Positions 18,245-26,555 of a stretch of DNA of 62,610 nucleotides are shown here, one piece after another. The notes beneath the pieces were generated by a model, which ran no database searches, had not been told where the DNA came from, and saw only the letters and a program-made list of their open reading frames with translations. Each line of letters starts with the position of its first letter. The first letter of the stretch is position 1. Position numbers and translations under genes: made by a program. The DNA is from Lachnospiraceae bacterium (lineage in GTDB: Bacteria; Bacillota; Clostridia; Lachnospirales; Lachnospiraceae): the NCBI GenBank assembly GCA_015057055.1, contig SVFE01000006.1:1-62610 (forward strand). Direction: 5' to 3'.

Positions 18245-19021
18245 TCAATCAGTAACATCAACAAAGTTCTTTATAAAGCTCTTTCTGTGAATCGGGCTGG
18301 GCCCATATTCTTTTATGGCGGCAATATGCGCCGCGCTGCCGTAGCCCTTGTGTCCGGCAAAACCATACACCGGCATAACACTGTCGTATTCCACCATCAG
18401 CCGGTCCCTGGTTACTTTTGCAATAATACTGGCTGCCGCAATGGATGCACTTTTTGCATCCCCTTTTATAATGGGAACCTGCCGAACCGCTAAACCGGGA
18501 ATTGTCACCGCATCATTTAACAAAATATCCGGAGCCGGATTCAGCATCGACACGGCCTCCTTCATTGCTTCATACGTAGCATTTAAAATGTTTATTTCAT
18601 CAATGCGCTTGGGCGATGCATATCCAATCCCGACACTGATTGCTTCCTTCATGATGATATCGTATAATTCTTCCCGTTTTTTTTCGGAAAGTTTTTTCGA
18701 ATCATTTAAATACAAAATGGAACAATCTTTCGGCAAAATAACTGCCCCCGCTACCACCGGTCCGGCAAGCGGCCCTCTGCCGGCTTCATCGATTCCGCAA
18801 ATGTAATCATATGCTGCATACTCTCTTTCAAAAGAAAACATCTGATGCATTCTTTCTTTTTCTTTTCTGCAGGCCGCAATAAGTTTCTCGGCTCTTTCTA
18901 CCAATTTTTTAACCGAGGAGCGTTCATCTTCACCGTATACCGCAATAAATCTCTCTGGCTCCGAATCCTTCCAAAGAGCGAAATCCTCTTGAATCTGTGT
19001 CATTTTTATCTTCTGTTCCAT
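18245..19021 (-). CDS. rnhB: ribonuclease HII
   Basis: RNase HII removes ribonucleotides and RNA primers paired with DNA. The 258-residue protein has the catalytic DEAGRGPLAGPVVAGA segment (near residue 77; Asp-Glu pair), then NDSKKLSEKKRE and the later KGDAKSASIAAASIIAKVTRD containing another catalytic Asp. The first 70 residues are an extra N-terminal region, as in other Firmicutes enzymes. ATG 19021 lies 7 bases after AAGGGG. It follows a signal peptidase gene by 11 bases and precedes the FliK-like gene. Confidence 0.96.
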   Translation of the reverse strand: MEQKIKMTQIQEDFALWKDSEPERFIAVYGEDERSSVKKLVERAEKLIAACRKEKERMHQMFSFEREYAAYDYICGIDEAGRGPLAGPVVAGAVILPKDCSILYLNDSKKLSEKKREELYDIIMKEAISVGIGYASPKRIDEINILNATYEAMKEAVSMLNPAPDILLNDAVTIPGLAVRQVPIIKGDAKSASIAAASIIAKVTRDRLMVEYDSVMPVYGFAGHKGYGSAAHIAAIKEYGPSPIHRKSFIKNFVDVTD

Positions 19022-19032
19022 ACAAAAACCCC

Positions 19033-19704
19033 TTATTGATGTTCTACTATCCCAAAATCCGCGAAGGGATAAATTCTAAGCCACGCCTTTCCGATTATCT
19101 GCTCCCGGTGAATAACCCCAACTGCAGGATTTCTGCTGTCCGAAGAATGGTTTCGATTATCTCCCAGCACAAAATATTCATCCGCAGCCAGCGTAATCCC
19201 GTAAGCCGCCATGCCCGGATCCTCAATTACTTCCGCGCCGTAGTTTTCCTCCAAAATCCGTTCTTCGCCGCTTTCATCCGTAATATAAATCACACCGTCT
19301 TCATCAATCCGCACCGTCTCTCCCGGCATGCCGATAATTCGCTTAATGTAATAGGTATCCTCTTCGTAAGCAAAGGGAAACACAATAATGTCAAAACGCT
19401 CCGGCTCGGAGAATCGGTAAGTCACTTTATCTACAATCAGATTATTTTCGTCCATTAACGTCGGTGCCATACTGGAACCATATACCACCGTCCTTTGTCC
19501 GACATATTTAACAATAAATAGTGTAAGAATCAACACAGCAAGCAAATACAGACTATTAAACAAAATCTCCTTTAACAACGCTTTTGTTTTTTCTTGCCGC
19601 TCCTTTGTCTCATCAACCCCAACTTCCTCTGCGGTCGTTTCTTCCGTTAACGAGACGCTTTCCAAATCATCATCATCAAATCCCGGCATATCCGCTAATC
19701 TCAT
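19033..19704 (-). CDS. lepB: signal peptidase I (paralogue 1)
   Basis: Signal peptidase I cleaves signal peptides from exported proteins at the outer face of the membrane. The 223-residue protein has a 40-residue acidic cytoplasmic N-terminus, one membrane segment (about 48-66), the nucleophile Ser78 in YGSSMAPTL, and the general base Lys121 in YYIKRIIGMPGE. The later LGDNRNHSSDSRN box is also intact. It starts one base after rbgA. A second lepB lies on the other side of rbgA. The two differ mostly in the N-terminal tail, this one being longer and acidic. Confidence 0.95.
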   Translation of the reverse strand: MRLADMPGFDDDDLESVSLTEETTAEEVGVDETKERQEKTKALLKEILFNSLYLLAVLILTLFIVKYVGQRTVVYGSSMAPTLMDENNLIVDKVTYRFSEPERFDIIVFPFAYEEDTYYIKRIIGMPGETVRIDEDGVIYITDESGEERILEENYGAEVIEDPGMAAYGITLAADEYFVLGDNRNHSSDSRNPAVGVIHREQIIGKAWLRIYPFADFGIVEHQ

Positions 19705-19705
19705 A

Positions 19706-20548
19706 TTATTCCGGCCTTTCTATTGTAATCTGTCCCAGTTTACCGCTTCGGAATTCTTCAATAACAATTCCGGACGCTTTTCCGAGATCCGGAGCTGCCC
19801 CTTTTCCGAGACACCCCCTGCTATGACATATACGCTCCAAAAGTTCAATTCTATCACCGTCTTCTTCTATACCGTAACGACGACTCAATTCCCCCGGATA
19901 ATTCGCTTTCATAAAATCAATAATTTCATACGCAAGCTCATCCGTTTGCAAAATTTCATCATTGATGGAGCCAATCATAGCCAAATGAAGGCCCACGGTT
20001 TTATCCTCGAACTTCGGCCATAATACCCCGGGGGTATCCAGCAATTCTAAGGATTTATTCAATCGAATCCATTGTTTCCCCTTCGTCACACCGGGTTTAT
20101 TTCCGGTTTTGGTACAGGCTTTTTTCGCGTAAGAGTTAATAAATGTAGATTTTCCAACATTAGGAATTCCGGCTACCATCGCCCGCAGCGGCCGGTTCAT
20201 AATTCCTCGTTTTCTGTCCCGCTCGATTTTTTCCTTACAGGCAACCTGTACTGCATTCTGTATTTCCCGAAGCCCGGTTCCTTTTCGCGAATCAATTAAA
20301 ACCGCCGTAATTGCGTTTTGCTTATAATAATCCACCCAAGCTGCATTTCCCGTAGGATCCGCCAAATCGCTTTTGTTGAGTAGTATCAGTCGCCCCTTAT
20401 TTTTTCCGAGCTCATCAATATCCGGATTCCGGCTGGAAAAAGGAATTCTCGCATCCACAATTTCGATTACCAGATCAATCAGTTTAATATCTTCCTGCAT
20501 CATACGCATTGCTTTTGTCATATGACCGGGATACCATTGATAATTCAT
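19706..20548 (-). CDS. rbgA: ribosome biogenesis GTPase RbgA (YlqF)
   Basis: RbgA is a circularly permuted GTPase needed for late 50S assembly. The 280-residue protein begins with the family motif QWYPGHMTKAMR. The G motifs are in permuted order: G4 (LLNKSDLAD, near residue 60) comes before G1 (GIPNVGKST, near 128) and G3 (LLDTPGVL). The C-terminal region ends in the RNA-binding domain. In B. subtilis the gene sits between rplS and rnhB; the same order holds here, with a signal peptidase gene inserted on each side. It runs into lepB with one base between. Confidence 0.95.
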   Translation of the reverse strand: MNYQWYPGHMTKAMRMMQEDIKLIDLVIEIVDARIPFSSRNPDIDELGKNKGRLILLNKSDLADPTGNAAWVDYYKQNAITAVLIDSRKGTGLREIQNAVQVACKEKIERDRKRGIMNRPLRAMVAGIPNVGKSTFINSYAKKACTKTGNKPGVTKGKQWIRLNKSLELLDTPGVLWPKFEDKTVGLHLAMIGSINDEILQTDELAYEIIDFMKANYPGELSRRYGIEEDGDRIELLERICHSRGCLGKGAAPDLGKASGIVIEEFRSGKLGQITIERPE

Positions 20549-20575
20549 TTTTTCACCATTCCTTACTTCTTTCTG

Positions 20576-21163
20576 TCATTCAATAAAGCCCATACTGGTT
20601 TCGTTTTCGGGAAGCCGAAACCATGCGATACCGATAATGTAATCCTTTTTGACAACCCCCACATTACTGGAACGGCTATCCTCGCTGTTGTTCCGGTTGT
20701 CTCCCAAAACAAAATATTCATCTTCTCCCAAGGTCACTCCGGCCTGGGCAATGCCGGCATCTTCGATGCGGTCATACACTCCCGCCTCTTCATAAGGTTC
20801 CCCGTTGACATACACCAAACCGTCCTGTATCAGTACCGTATCTCCCGGCACTCCCACAATACGTTTAATATAATAGTGGGAGTTTTCATTACCATTGGGC
20901 AAAAAAACAACAACATCACCGGCTTTCGGCGACACCCAAAAATAGGCGAAACGATTAATCAACACTTCCTGTCCGTTATACAGGGACGGCTCCATGGATA
21001 CGCCGATTACACTGGTTCGGATACCGAAACAAAATACAAACACAAAGGCCAACAGTGCCATAGCAAAAGTCCAAAAAACCCATGTTCCGATTTCCCGAAG
21101 CACCTTTTTATTCAGTCTCTTTTCCCGGTTATAAAAGCTTAACCCTCTTCGTCGTTTGGCCAT
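20576..21163 (-). CDS. lepB: signal peptidase I (paralogue 2)
   Basis: A 195-residue signal peptidase I. A basic cytoplasmic tail (MAKRRRGLSFYN) precedes one membrane segment (about 28-46). The nucleophile is Ser56 in GVSMEPSL and the general base Lys100 in YYIKRIVGVPGD; LGDNRNNSEDSRS follows. I chose ATG 21163 because AGAGG lies 5 bases upstream. The opposite charge of its N-terminal tail compared with the paralogue 0.9 kb away suggests different partners. It lies downstream of the rplS terminator, so it may depend on readthrough or a promoter I cannot place. Confidence 0.95.
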   Translation of the reverse strand: MAKRRRGLSFYNREKRLNKKVLREIGTWVFWTFAMALLAFVFVFCFGIRTSVIGVSMEPSLYNGQEVLINRFAYFWVSPKAGDVVVFLPNGNENSHYYIKRIVGVPGDTVLIQDGLVYVNGEPYEEAGVYDRIEDAGIAQAGVTLGEDEYFVLGDNRNNSEDSRSSNVGVVKKDYIIGIAWFRLPENETSMGFIE

Positions 21164-21242
21164 CTTATCCTCTCCATAAAGGCAACAATTTTTTTCGCCA
21201 AAAATTGTCGCGCACAATCATGATAATTATACCAAAAAACGC

Positions 21243-21270
21243 AAAAAAAGGGAACAGCATAACTGTTCCC
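21243..21270 (-). terminator. rho-independent terminator after rplS
   Basis: An 8-base-pair stem (GGGAACAG and CTGTTCCC, 21250-21257 and 21263-21270) with a 5-base loop is followed on the minus strand by seven T residues. It would end rplS transcripts before lepB, at least in part. Confidence 0.9.
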
Positions 21271-21291
21271 TTCCGAAATTTTCATTCCTTA

Positions 21292-21639
21292 TTATTTCAG
21301 GATTTCTTTTACTTTTGCTCTCTTACCTACGCGGCCTCTAAGGTAATTCAATTTTGCACGTCTTACCTTACCTCTTCTGGTTACTTCCACCTTTTCAACG
21401 TTAGGGGAATGAAGGGGCCATGTCTTTTCTACGCCAACACCGTTGGATGATTTACGAACGGTAAATGTTGTTCTGTTTCCGCCGTTCTGGATTTTCATAA
21501 CAACACCTTCGAAGATCTGAATTCTTTCTTTTTCACCTTCCTTGATTTTACCGTAAACTTTTACAGTATCACCAACTTCGAATGAAGGTACTTCTGCTTT
21601 GAGCTGTTCCTGCTCGAGTTCTTTAATAATGTTACTCAT
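21292..21639 (-). CDS. rplS: 50S ribosomal protein L19
   Basis: L19 lies at the 30S-50S interface. The 115-residue protein has the family features: [25 protein letters not shown], then [21 protein letters not shown] and the C-terminal [24 protein letters not shown]. Length is normal. It has its own consensus promoter and a structured leader, and ends at a strong terminator. In most Firmicutes it directly follows trmD; here two transporter genes lie between. Confidence 0.98.
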   Translation of the reverse strand: MSNIIKELEQEQLKAEVPSFEVGDTVKVYGKIKEGEKERIQIFEGVVMKIQNGGNRTTFTVRKSSNGVGVEKTWPLHSPNVEKVEVTRRGKVRRAKLNYLRGRVGKRAKVKEILK

Positions 21640-21654
21640 AATTATCCTCCTTGT

Positions 21655-21705
21655 TTTTCATCGGATGTTCTTAATACCCTTCGTAACAGCGGAACATCTC
21701 TTTAC
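21655..21705 (-). promoter_or_regulatory. candidate ribosomal protein L19 leader (autoregulatory RNA)
   Basis: The rplS 5' region contains GATGTTC and GAACATC (21692-21698 and 21664-21670 on the plus strand), which can pair to enclose a conserved-looking CGCTGTTACGAAGGG segment. This resembles the L19 leader family known upstream of rplS in low-GC Gram-positives, where L19 is thought to repress its own synthesis. The match is from memory of the family, not a covariance search. Confidence 0.6.
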
Positions 21706-21712
21706 TCGCAAC

Positions 21713-21742
21713 GTTATGAATTTTAACACATAATTGTGTCAA
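21713..21742 (-). promoter_or_regulatory. promoter of rplS
   Basis: A perfect TTGACA (21737-21742) is followed by CATAAC (21713-21718) at an 18-base spacing. Transcription would start near 21706, giving a leader of about 66 bases. Confidence 0.6.
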
Positions 21743-21769
21743 ATGCAAGTAATTATTATATTTTTCTTT

Positions 21770-23827
21770 TTAAATTCCCGTTTTTGCTTCCCTTTCCGCA
21801 GTTTTTTCTCCTCCCACCTTCTTCATCAGGAAAAATCCGAAAAGAATCAGCAGGATTCCCGCAAGCAATAGTCCTAAAAGTGCAGCTACTCCGATTTGCT
21901 CCGAAAACAGAACCGGTAAATGGTTTTCAAACCAGCTACCGTAAACCGTAAGCAGACATGCGGAAAGATTATTTACAAAATGAATCATCACACAGGTCCA
22001 AATACTTTTACTTCGGTAAGCCGTATACGCCAAAACTGCTCCCAAAAGTCCCACTGCAAAAAACTTAATTAAATTCATGTGGAAAAGCCCGAAAATAATA
22101 CCGGTCCACAAAATCGCTACAGGTATGCGATACTTTTCTTTTAAAGTTCCGAAAAGGAAACCACGAAAAGCAAATTCTTCACAAAGCGCCGGCATAAATG
22201 CCATTGCAAAGACAATCAGCCAAATCGGAGCATTTTCCAACATCGCGGAAATGCTGTCCGCAGCCTCTGCGCTTTCCGGGAAAAAGGTGGCTAGAATGGC
22301 AGACAAAACCATCATAAGCAGATACGTTCCTGCCCATACGATAACCGCAAACAACAAATGCAATACATTCACCCTGTGTGCCTGAAACAAACGCTTGAAA
22401 TCCGCCTTGATATACCAAGCGTAAAACAAGGTGCAAAACAAAATAATTGCCTGTTCCGCCACGAGTCCCCAAAGTCCCCATTTTAAAATCAAAACAGAGC
22501 CAAGCATCAACAGCACCAAAAGAAGCACCGAGAAAAGCAAGAGCACATCTCCGATGCCCGGAAGTTGTTTTTCTTTCATATCGGAGCGTTTTTCAATCAG
22601 GCGGATATTCATGCTTCCGTCGCCAAACAAAATATCTTCGCAGTCAAAAATTTTCGTCATGAACCATACTGCCAAAATGCTGTAGGCAATATTGGTAAAC
22701 AAAACCAATGAAATCATTCCGGTTTCAAATTTAAACTGGAAAAGATTGGTTATCAAAATCGAAATATTAACCACCGGAATAAAAGCCGTCACTTCATTCA
22801 GTGCCACGCCCGGAATCATTCCGGCCATACCTGCAAACATAAATACCAGCATAATCGGCGTAGTGTAATTCTGCGCCTCTTTGAAGCTTTTTGCAAAAAT
22901 ACAAACACAAAGGCAGACCGCCGAAGAAAACATTGCAAATACAATGGCGCACAAAAGCATAATTCCCACTGCAGGAAGATAGGACCATACATTAAATTCT
23001 ACTGCCGTCTCACTCCCCGCCGTAATGCTACCGTAGAAAAATGCCCCCATTGCCCCCATGGATAAAACATTTAAAAATGCCGCCGCCGTGGCAATGGTTG
23101 AGGTTGCCAAAAATTTTGCCGTGATCAGTTCCATATTTTTTACCGGCAGGGTCAAGAGCGTCTCTAACGTTCCCCTCTCTTTTTCTCCTGCGGTAATATC
23201 AATCGCCGGATACATCGCCCCCATCAGAACACTGGAAATCAACAAAAATGGTAATATTGCGCCAAATAAACTTCCCACGGTTTCTTCATTGGACGCCCGG
23301 TCCTCATATTCGTAAGTAATTGGATATAAAAATATATTTTCATCCAAATCATTGGCTGCAAGATTATTTTTCCGCAGTTCTTCCCGGTACTCTTTCAGCA
23401 TATCTTCCAACATGGAAGCCGCCGTAGCCGAATCCGCAACAGAGGAAATATAGACGATTTCATAATGAACAACGCCGTCTTCTTCCGTTGCCGACAAATA
23501 CGCATGAACCGTTTCCTCTGCCAGTGCCGTTTCCCAGTCCGAATTCTCCAAATCCGGGGTAATGTAAGCAAAATCATATTCATATTCTGCCCCTACGCGA
23601 TTAAAGAACGCGGAAAGTTCAGCAGAATTTTCAATGTTATCGAAGCCGATGCGGTAAGTATTATGGGTACTTGCCGTAGCCATACTCGACGCCAACAAAA
23701 AGGAGCCGAGAAAAATCAGCGGATACAAAACCAAAGGCACAACAATCATCATCAGAATTGTTTTTTTATCTCGCAAAATATCGGTGATTTCTTTTTTGTA
23801 TAATGCTTTTACAATTTCCTTATTCAT
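21770..23827 (-). CDS. ABC-2 exporter permease fused to CPBP intramembrane protease
   Basis: A 685-residue fusion. Residues 1 to about 430 are a NatB-like ABC-2 permease: a membrane segment at 20-40, a large extracytoplasmic loop to about 190, then six membrane segments with the coupling-type motif TAGEKERGTLETLLTLP. Residues about 450-670 are a CPBP glutamic protease with EExxxR (CEEFAFRG), the FxxxH motif (GLFHMN) and HxxxN (HFVNN). The fusion is a known architecture in Firmicutes. The protease may process or protect against the exported substrate, but that is an inference. Start overlaps the ATPase gene by 8 bases. Confidence 0.9.
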   Translation of the reverse strand: MNKEIVKALYKKEITDILRDKKTILMMIVVPLVLYPLIFLGSFLLASSMATASTHNTYRIGFDNIENSAELSAFFNRVGAEYEYDFAYITPDLENSDWETALAEETVHAYLSATEEDGVVHYEIVYISSVADSATAASMLEDMLKEYREELRKNNLAANDLDENIFLYPITYEYEDRASNEETVGSLFGAILPFLLISSVLMGAMYPAIDITAGEKERGTLETLLTLPVKNMELITAKFLATSTIATAAAFLNVLSMGAMGAFFYGSITAGSETAVEFNVWSYLPAVGIMLLCAIVFAMFSSAVCLCVCIFAKSFKEAQNYTTPIMLVFMFAGMAGMIPGVALNEVTAFIPVVNISILITNLFQFKFETGMISLVLFTNIAYSILAVWFMTKIFDCEDILFGDGSMNIRLIEKRSDMKEKQLPGIGDVLLLFSVLLLVLLMLGSVLILKWGLWGLVAEQAIILFCTLFYAWYIKADFKRLFQAHRVNVLHLLFAVIVWAGTYLLMMVLSAILATFFPESAEAADSISAMLENAPIWLIVFAMAFMPALCEEFAFRGFLFGTLKEKYRIPVAILWTGIIFGLFHMNLIKFFAVGLLGAVLAYTAYRSKSIWTCVMIHFVNNLSACLLTVYGSWFENHLPVLFSEQIGVAALLGLLLAGILLILFGFFLMKKVGGEKTAEREAKTGI

Positions 23828-24626
23828 GCGCAGCCTCCTCTTCCTTTGTTTTTGAAGCTACCAGCACATGAAAAGTATCCCGCAGATTATCCGTACCGGT
23901 CTGTTCCATAAGATGCTTCGGGGTATCGTCAGCAATCACGCTGCCCTCATACAGCATTACAATCCGATCACAAAGATATTGCGCTTCTTCCATATAATGG
24001 GTCGAATACAGGATGGTTTTCCCCCGTTCCTTTTCCTGTTTCATGAATTGCAAAATAGCATCCGAACTGATAATATCAAGTCCCAGTGTGGGTTCATCAA
24101 AAATGTATATTTCCGGTTCATGAATCAGGCATCTTGCAATATTGGCTCGCTGGGTCTGGCCGGTGGATAAAACCTCAATCCGATTATCCGCAAACTCTTC
24201 CATGGAAAGGATGCGAATAATCTCTTCCGCTCTGTTGCTTGTCTCCTCTTTTGTTAAACCATATATTTCGCCCAGCATAAAAAGCATTTCGCGGACAGAA
24301 AAACGGTGATACAACTTTGTATTTCCGGATAAGTAACCGACCCTTTTTTTCCGCTCCACCATATCCAAAACAGCAGTCCCGTCTTGGTCTGTTATAATAA
24401 CATTTCCTTCTGTAGGTTGCATAAGATTCCCCATCATCCGAAGAAGGGTGGTTTTTCCTGCGCCGTTTGGCCCGAGAATCCCCAAAATCTCACCGCTGTT
24501 TGCCTGTAAATCCACATGATTTACCGCATAAAACTCCCTTGAAGTCCTTTTTTTCTTTTCCTTTTTCTTTTCTTCCTCAGAAATTTTTTTTACAAAAATC
24601 TTGGAAAGCCCCTCCGATTTTATCAT
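23820..24626 (-). CDS. ABC transporter ATP-binding protein (NatA-like)
   Basis: A 268-residue ATPase with Walker A GPNGAGKTT (near residue 52), a Q-loop region, the signature LSTGQTQR (the central glycine pair of LSGGQ becomes TG), Walker B IYIFDEPTLGLD and the switch His in YSTHYMEEA. An unusual Lys/Glu-rich insertion lies at about residues 15-30. It partners the downstream permease-protease fusion, which it overlaps by 8 bases. Together they form a NatAB-like exporter (sodium, antibiotic or peptide are possible substrates; none can be chosen). The pair lies between trmD and rplS. Confidence 0.93.
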   Translation of the reverse strand: MIKSEGLSKIFVKKISEEEKKKEKKKRTSREFYAVNHVDLQANSGEILGILGPNGAGKTTLLRMMGNLMQPTEGNVIITDQDGTAVLDMVERKKRVGYLSGNTKLYHRFSVREMLFMLGEIYGLTKEETSNRAEEIIRILSMEEFADNRIEVLSTGQTQRANIARCLIHEPEIYIFDEPTLGLDIISSDAILQFMKQEKERGKTILYSTHYMEEAQYLCDRIVMLYEGSVIADDTPKHLMEQTGTDNLRDTFHVLVASKTKEEEAAHE

Positions 24627-24666
24627 TCCATTCCTCCTAAAAAACTGTTACGCAAAAATCCGAAAC

Positions 24667-25359
24667 CTAAGGCCCAAATTTGCGCTGATATAGATCCGGT
24701 CTTCTTTGTCTGGTTCGCTCCACCGACTGCTCATAACGCCATTTTTCAATATTGGCATGATGTCCGCTAAGAAGCACCTCCGGAACTTTTTTCCCCATCC
24801 ATTCTTCCGGTCTGGAATATTGCGGGTACTCCAAAAGACCGTCCGTAAAAGACTCTGTCATGAAGGACTCTTCCTTGCCAAGGACTCCCGGTACCAATCG
24901 GGCAATCGCATCCATCATAACAAGTGCTGGCAATTCTCCGCCGGTCAAAACATAATCTCCGATGGAGACATAGTCGGTTACAATCTCTTCCAAAACACGC
25001 TCATCAATACCTTCATAATGTCCGCAAAGAAAAACCAAATCTTCTTCCGCGGCAAATTCCTGGGCCATGTCCTGATTAAAAACCGCCCCTTGGGGGGTAA
25101 CGTAGATACAACGTACCGGCTTTTGTATTTTTTCCTTCACTGCCTGAAAAGTATCGTATACCGGTTGGGCCTGCATCAGCATTCCCGCACCGCCTCCATA
25201 GGTATAATCATCTACTTTACAATGCTTATCTTTGGTATAATCCCGGATATTAAACGCCTGAAAACGTAAAATATCCTTTTCCATGGCACGCTTTAATATA
25301 CTGGTATTCATCGCCTGTTCCATCATTTCCGGAAACAGCGTCATACAATAAAAATTCAT
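24667..25359 (-). CDS. trmD: tRNA (guanine37-N1)-methyltransferase
   Basis: TrmD methylates G37 next to the anticodon of several tRNAs, preventing frameshifting. The 230-residue protein shows the YVTPQGAVF segment, the trefoil-knot SAM site (LCGHYEGIDERV, then GDYVLTGGELPALVMMDAIARLVPGVLG), and the C-terminal YTRPEEW-like motif (here YSRPEEWMGKKVPEVLLSGHH). Length is typical. Its ATG directly follows the rimM stop codon. The usual next gene, rplS, is 3 kb away. Confidence 0.97.
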   Translation of the reverse strand: MNFYCMTLFPEMMEQAMNTSILKRAMEKDILRFQAFNIRDYTKDKHCKVDDYTYGGGAGMLMQAQPVYDTFQAVKEKIQKPVRCIYVTPQGAVFNQDMAQEFAAEEDLVFLCGHYEGIDERVLEEIVTDYVSIGDYVLTGGELPALVMMDAIARLVPGVLGKEESFMTESFTDGLLEYPQYSRPEEWMGKKVPEVLLSGHHANIEKWRYEQSVERTRQRRPDLYQRKFGP

Positions 25360-25866
25360 TTATAAAAGCCCTTCCATAATATGTACTTTCATTATTCCTT
25401 CCGGAATATTTACCTGCAAAATACACTGTTTGATTGCCGGAAGTAAAACTTCACGGCCGTCATTTAATTCAATCCGGTAAACATCATTGGCTCCGGTGGT
25501 TATGACCTCCGCCAAAGTTCCGATGCCCACCCCGCTCTCATCCTCTATGGTTAATCCTTCCAAATCAGAGATGTAATATTCATCCTTATGAAGCGGCACT
25601 GCATTTTCCCTGGTAACAAACAATTCTTTCTTACGTAATTTTTCCACGTCATCCCGGTTTTCAAATTCCGCAAATTTTATAATTAAAAACTGCTTATTGA
25701 ATTTAACTCCCATCGGATGTAAACGATGCAGTTCCTTCCCGTCATTTAAAATAATTTCCTTGATTCTCTTTATCCTACCCGGATCATCGGTTGTAGGATA
25801 TACCTTTACTTCACCATGTACACCATGGGGTTCCGTAATGACACCAATTCGAAACAAATCGTCCAT
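25360..25866 (-). CDS. rimM: 16S rRNA processing/30S maturation protein RimM
   Basis: RimM helps assemble the 30S head around S19. The 168-residue protein has the N-terminal beta-barrel (IGVITEPHGVHGEVKVYPTTD) and the C-terminal PRC barrel (EYYISDLEGLTIED, GANDVYRIELNDGREVLLPAIK). It runs straight into trmD. A terminator-like hairpin lies between it and khpA. Confidence 0.96.
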   Translation of the reverse strand: MDDLFRIGVITEPHGVHGEVKVYPTTDDPGRIKRIKEIILNDGKELHRLHPMGVKFNKQFLIIKFAEFENRDDVEKLRKKELFVTRENAVPLHKDEYYISDLEGLTIEDESGVGIGTLAEVITTGANDVYRIELNDGREVLLPAIKQCILQVNIPEGIMKVHIMEGLL

Positions 25867-25912
25867 GCACTAACTGACCTTTCTCTTTCCTCATAAATTT
25901 ACATTTCTTTAT

Positions 25913-25944
25913 TCGAAAAGAGAACACCGCTTCAGTGTCCTCTT
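25913..25944 (-). terminator. attenuator-like hairpin between khpA and rimM
   Basis: AAGAGGACAC and GTGTTCTCTT (minus-strand reading, 25935-25944 and 25918-25927) form a 10-base-pair stem with one G-T pair and a 7-base loop, followed by TTTTC. The short T run suggests partial termination, so rpsP-khpA mRNA would exceed rimM-trmD mRNA. Confidence 0.6.
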
Positions 25945-25959
25945 TCCAAAGTTTCGTTA

Positions 25960-26190
25960 TTATTCAACGATTTCAACATCAACTCTCAGATCTTCTTTTG
26001 TAGATGCAGCTTTTACAACAGCACGGATTGCTTTCGCAATTCTTCCCTGTTTACCGATAACTTTTCCCATATCAGTAGGGGCAACATGAAGTTCTATTGT
26101 AATGTGTTTTCCATTGTTTTTTTCCGTAACTACAACTTCTTCCGGATGTTCTACCAAAGCTTTTGCAATTACTTCAACTAAATCTTTCAT
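25960..26190 (-). CDS. khpA: KH-domain RNA-binding protein KhpA (YlqC)
   Basis: A 76-residue single-KH protein. The RNA-binding GKQGR loop is present (VIGKQGRIAKAIRAVVKAA), as is the family start MKDLVEVIAKALVEHPEEV. In other Firmicutes KhpA works with KhpB/Jag in RNA binding tied to cell elongation and division. It sits in the standard place between rpsP and rimM. Confidence 0.95.
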   Translation of the reverse strand: MKDLVEVIAKALVEHPEEVVVTEKNNGKHITIELHVAPTDMGKVIGKQGRIAKAIRAVVKAASTKEDLRVDVEIVE

Positions 26191-26223
26191 AAGCCACCTC
26201 CCAAAATTGTTAATGTAACAGGA

Positions 26224-26469
26224 TTATTTCTCGATACCAGCGAGTTTGAAAATCTTGCCAACAACTTCAGTAGGCTGAGCACCGTCTGCCAACCATTTTT
26301 TTGCTTTTTCTTCATCTACTTTGTAAGTACTGGGATCTGTGTTCGGATCGTAAGTACCGATTTCATCGATGAATCTTCCGTCTCTGGGAGATCTGGAATC
26401 TGCAACGATAATTCTGTAGATAGGATTTCTCTTCTTACCCATTCTTGTAAGTCTGATTTTTACTGCCAT
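26224..26469 (-). CDS. rpsP: 30S ribosomal protein S16
   Basis: An 81-residue S16 with the family N-terminus [20 protein letters not shown] and the [19 protein letters not shown] segment. A good GGAGGAAT ribosome binding site precedes the ATG. It lies between ffh (86 bases upstream) and khpA. Confidence 0.98.
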   Translation of the reverse strand: MAVKIRLTRMGKKRNPIYRIIVADSRSPRDGRFIDEIGTYDPNTDPSTYKVDEEKAKKWLADGAQPTEVVGKIFKLAGIEK

Positions 26470-26555
26470 TTTTTCATTCCTCCAAATAATAATAAATTTA
26501 TCTATGAGATTTCTCTCGCAGCCTAGCCCGAATCGGTCTAAGATTACTGCCTTAA

